Shown here: piece after piece, positions 62,401-64,000 of the stretch
How positions within the stretch are numbered: position 1 is the first letter of the stretch
Layout of the letters: each line of letters opens with the position of its first letter
Source of the DNA: Protonemura montana
Lineage: Eukaryota; Arthropoda; Insecta; Plecoptera; Nemouridae
Length of the DNA: 64,000 nt
NCBI GenBank assembly: GCA_947568835.1
Contig: CANOQG010000001.1
Span: 1-64,000 of the forward strand
Direction: 5' to 3'
Notes under the pieces: generated by a model
Databases searched by the model: none
Seen by the model: only the letters and a program-made list of their open reading frames with translations
What the model was told of the DNA's origin: nothing
Position numbers and translations under genes: made by a program

Positions 62401-64000
62401 GCCGGGCACTCCAGACACTTTGCCTTGCACGCCGGGCGCTCCAGACACACTGCTTAGCAAGCCAGACGCCCCAGACACTTTGCCTTGCTACCCAGACGCT
62501 CCAGACAATCTGCCTCGCAAGCCAGACGCTCCAGTCACTCTGCCATGCTGGCCAATCGCTCCAGACACTCTGCCTCGCTAGCCAGACTCTCCAGACATTC
62601 TGCATAGCTACCAAGACGCTTCAGACACGCTGCCTCTTAAATCAGGCACTCCAGGCTCTCTGTCTCGCTAGCGAGACGCCCCAGACACTCTGCCTTGCTT
62701 CCCAGACGCTCCAGACACTCTGCCTCGCAAGCCAGACGCTCCAGACATTCTGCCTTAGTAGCCAGACGCTCCAGACTCTCGGCCTCGCTAGCCAGACACC
62801 CTAAACACTCTGCCTTGCTTCCCGGACGCTCCAGACACTCTGGCTTAGTAGCCAGACGCTCCAGTTACTCTTCCTCGCTAGCCAGACGCTCAAGACACTC
62901 TGCTTCGCTAGCCAGACGCTCCAGACACTAAGCCTTGCTACCCAGTCGCTCCTGACACTCTGCCTCGCAAGCTGTGCTTTCCAGACTCTCTGCCTCGCAA
63001 GCCAGGCACTCCAAACACTCTTCCTTGCTAGCCAGTCGCTCCGGACACTCTGCCTCGCTAGCAAGACGCTCCAGAAACTCTGCTTCGCTATCCAGACGCT
63101 CTAGACACTCTGCCATGCTAGCCAGTCGCTCCAGACACTCTGCCTCGCTAGCCAGACGCCCTAGACACTCTGACCCGCTACCCAGACGCTCCAGACACTC
63201 TGCCTCGCTAGCCAGACGCTGCAGACACTCTGCCTTAGTAGCCAGACCCTCCAGACACTCTTTCTCGCTAGCCAGACGCTCCAGACACTCTGCTTCGCGA
63301 GCCAGACGCTCCAGAAACTTTGCCTCGCTAGTCAGGCGTTCCAGTCACTCTTCATTGCTGGCCAGACGCTACATACACTCTCCTTTAATAGCAAGACGCT
63401 CCAAACACTCTCCCTCGGTACCAAGACGCTCCAGACACGCTGCCTGGAAAGCCGGGCTCTCCAAACACTCTGCCTCGCTAGCCAGAAGCCCCAGACACTT
63501 TGCCTTGCTACCCAGACGCTCCAGACAATCTGCCTCGCAAGCCAGACGCTCCAGACACTCTGCCTCGCTAGCCAGACGCCCTAGACAATCTGTTCCGCTA
63601 CCCAGACGCTCCAAACACCCTGCCTTAGTAGCCAGACGCTCCACACACTCTTCCTCGCTAGCCAGACGCTCCAGACGCTCTGCTTCGCTAGACAGAAGCT
63701 CCAGAAACTTTGCCTCGCTAGCAGGACGCCGCAAACACTCTGCCTCGCTAGCCAGACGCTCCAGACACTGCCTCACTAGCCAGAAACTCCAGACACTCTG
63801 CCATGCTAGCCAGTCGCTCCAGACACTCTGCCTAGCTATCACGACGCTCCAGACTCTCCGACTTGCTTCCCAGATTCTCCAGACACTCTGCCTCGCAAGC
63901 CGGGTGCTCCAGACACTCTGGCTCGCAAGCCGGGCACTCCAGACACTCTGCCTAGCTACCAATGCGTTCCAGGCACTCTGCCATGCTGGCCAGTCGCTCC
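55120..64000. repeat. 5,055-bp tandem unit, second copy shortened by 240 bp
   Basis: Positions 55623/60678, 56820/61875, 57190/62245 and 57640/62695 are 5,055 bp apart. From about 62844 to the window end the offset is 4,815 (58554/63369). The second copy therefore lacks 240 bp, exactly eight monomers. The first unit is about 55120-60174. Confidence 0.92.
59851..59858. other. Second paralogous empty site of the P-family element
   Basis: GCTCCAGA is single here. It sits between CTTTCTCGCTAGCCAGAC and CACTCTGCTTCGC, followed by GATATTTTGCCTCGCAAGCC as in the right flank at 17960-17982. Confidence 0.88.

Larger units (their letters stand above)
17928..64000. repeat. 30-bp satellite array, segment 3 (long, runs off window)
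   Basis: About 1,536 monomers in uniform orientation with no foreign insertion seen. The left 2 kb resembles segment 2. From about 20.1 kb rightward the array is built from long near-identical blocks (listed separately). On the exemplar monomer the plus strand has 13 C against 6 G, so C skew persists across the array. Open frames of 60-375 codons recur with each block, encoding decapeptides such as RSRHSASLAR, QTLQTLCLAS, AECLERLASE and QSVWSVWLAR. They overlap one another on both strands, and none is supported as a gene. Confidence 0.98.

Noticed and set aside
17928-64000. Dozens of ORFs (60-375 codons) on both strands of the satellite as genes or a repeat-protein family
   Set aside because: They overlap in several frames at once, recur with each satellite block, have no promoter or start context, and follow from a stop-poor 30-bp unit. 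No frame is kept open across the array.
2843-64000. CRISPR-like array of ~30-bp direct repeats
   Set aside because: Monomers abut one another with no unique spacers, the DNA is eukaryotic, and there are no cas genes.
2843-64000. CENP-B box in the GCAAGCCGGG monomer variant
   Set aside because: TCG and CGGG are present, but the gap between them is shorter than in the known box and the required A is not in place.
2843-64000. Telomeric or rDNA spacer repeat
   Set aside because: The unit does not resemble known short telomeric repeats, and no rRNA sequence is present.

Overview
The window looks like metazoan nuclear DNA. It has no prokaryotic gene layout. It does have a spliced BED-finger hAT transposase, a THAP/P-element transposase and a non-LTR retrotransposon remnant. 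These families together suggest an invertebrate, perhaps an arthropod, but the sequence does not fix the species. I see no ordinary host protein-coding gene, tRNA or rRNA.

The backbone is one giant tandem array of a ~30-bp GC-rich satellite monomer, always in the same orientation. The monomer carries GCTAGC followed by two CCAGAC boxes. Three DNA transposons at the left side cut the array into three visible segments: 2843-3631, 5320-13173 and 17928-64000 (the last runs off the window). Layout: (1) 1-2842, the right part of a hAT element with a decayed transposase; its left end lies outside the window. (2) 2843-3631, satellite. (3) 3632-5319, a non-autonomous hAT element with perfect 15-bp inverted ends and an 8-bp target duplication, carrying a LINE 3' fragment. 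(4) 5320-13173, satellite. (5) 13174-17927, a P-family element coding a THAP-domain transposase on the minus strand. (6) 17928-64000, satellite only.

The long right-hand array is organised at several nested scales. A 2,729-bp higher-order unit is repeated about 3.5 times (20.1-29.6 kb). It overlaps repeats at offsets of 3,655 and 2,514 bp (to about 36.7 kb). Further right are a 3,158-bp tandem pair (44.0-50.3 kb), a 7.2-kb segment duplicated 10,790 bp away, and a 5,055-bp unit that starts again at 60.2 kb. Many copies are almost identical, which points to recent amplification by unequal exchange. The left ~18 kb is less regular and holds all the transposons, as expected for the ageing edge of a satellite block.

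The most useful direct evidence is that the satellite contains paralogous 'empty sites' for two insertions (11838-11845 for the non-autonomous hAT; 19857-19864 and 59851-59858 for the P element). These fix their boundaries and 8-bp target duplications without any external database. The many ORFs inside the array are a by-product of a monomer length divisible by three, and I do not call them genes.
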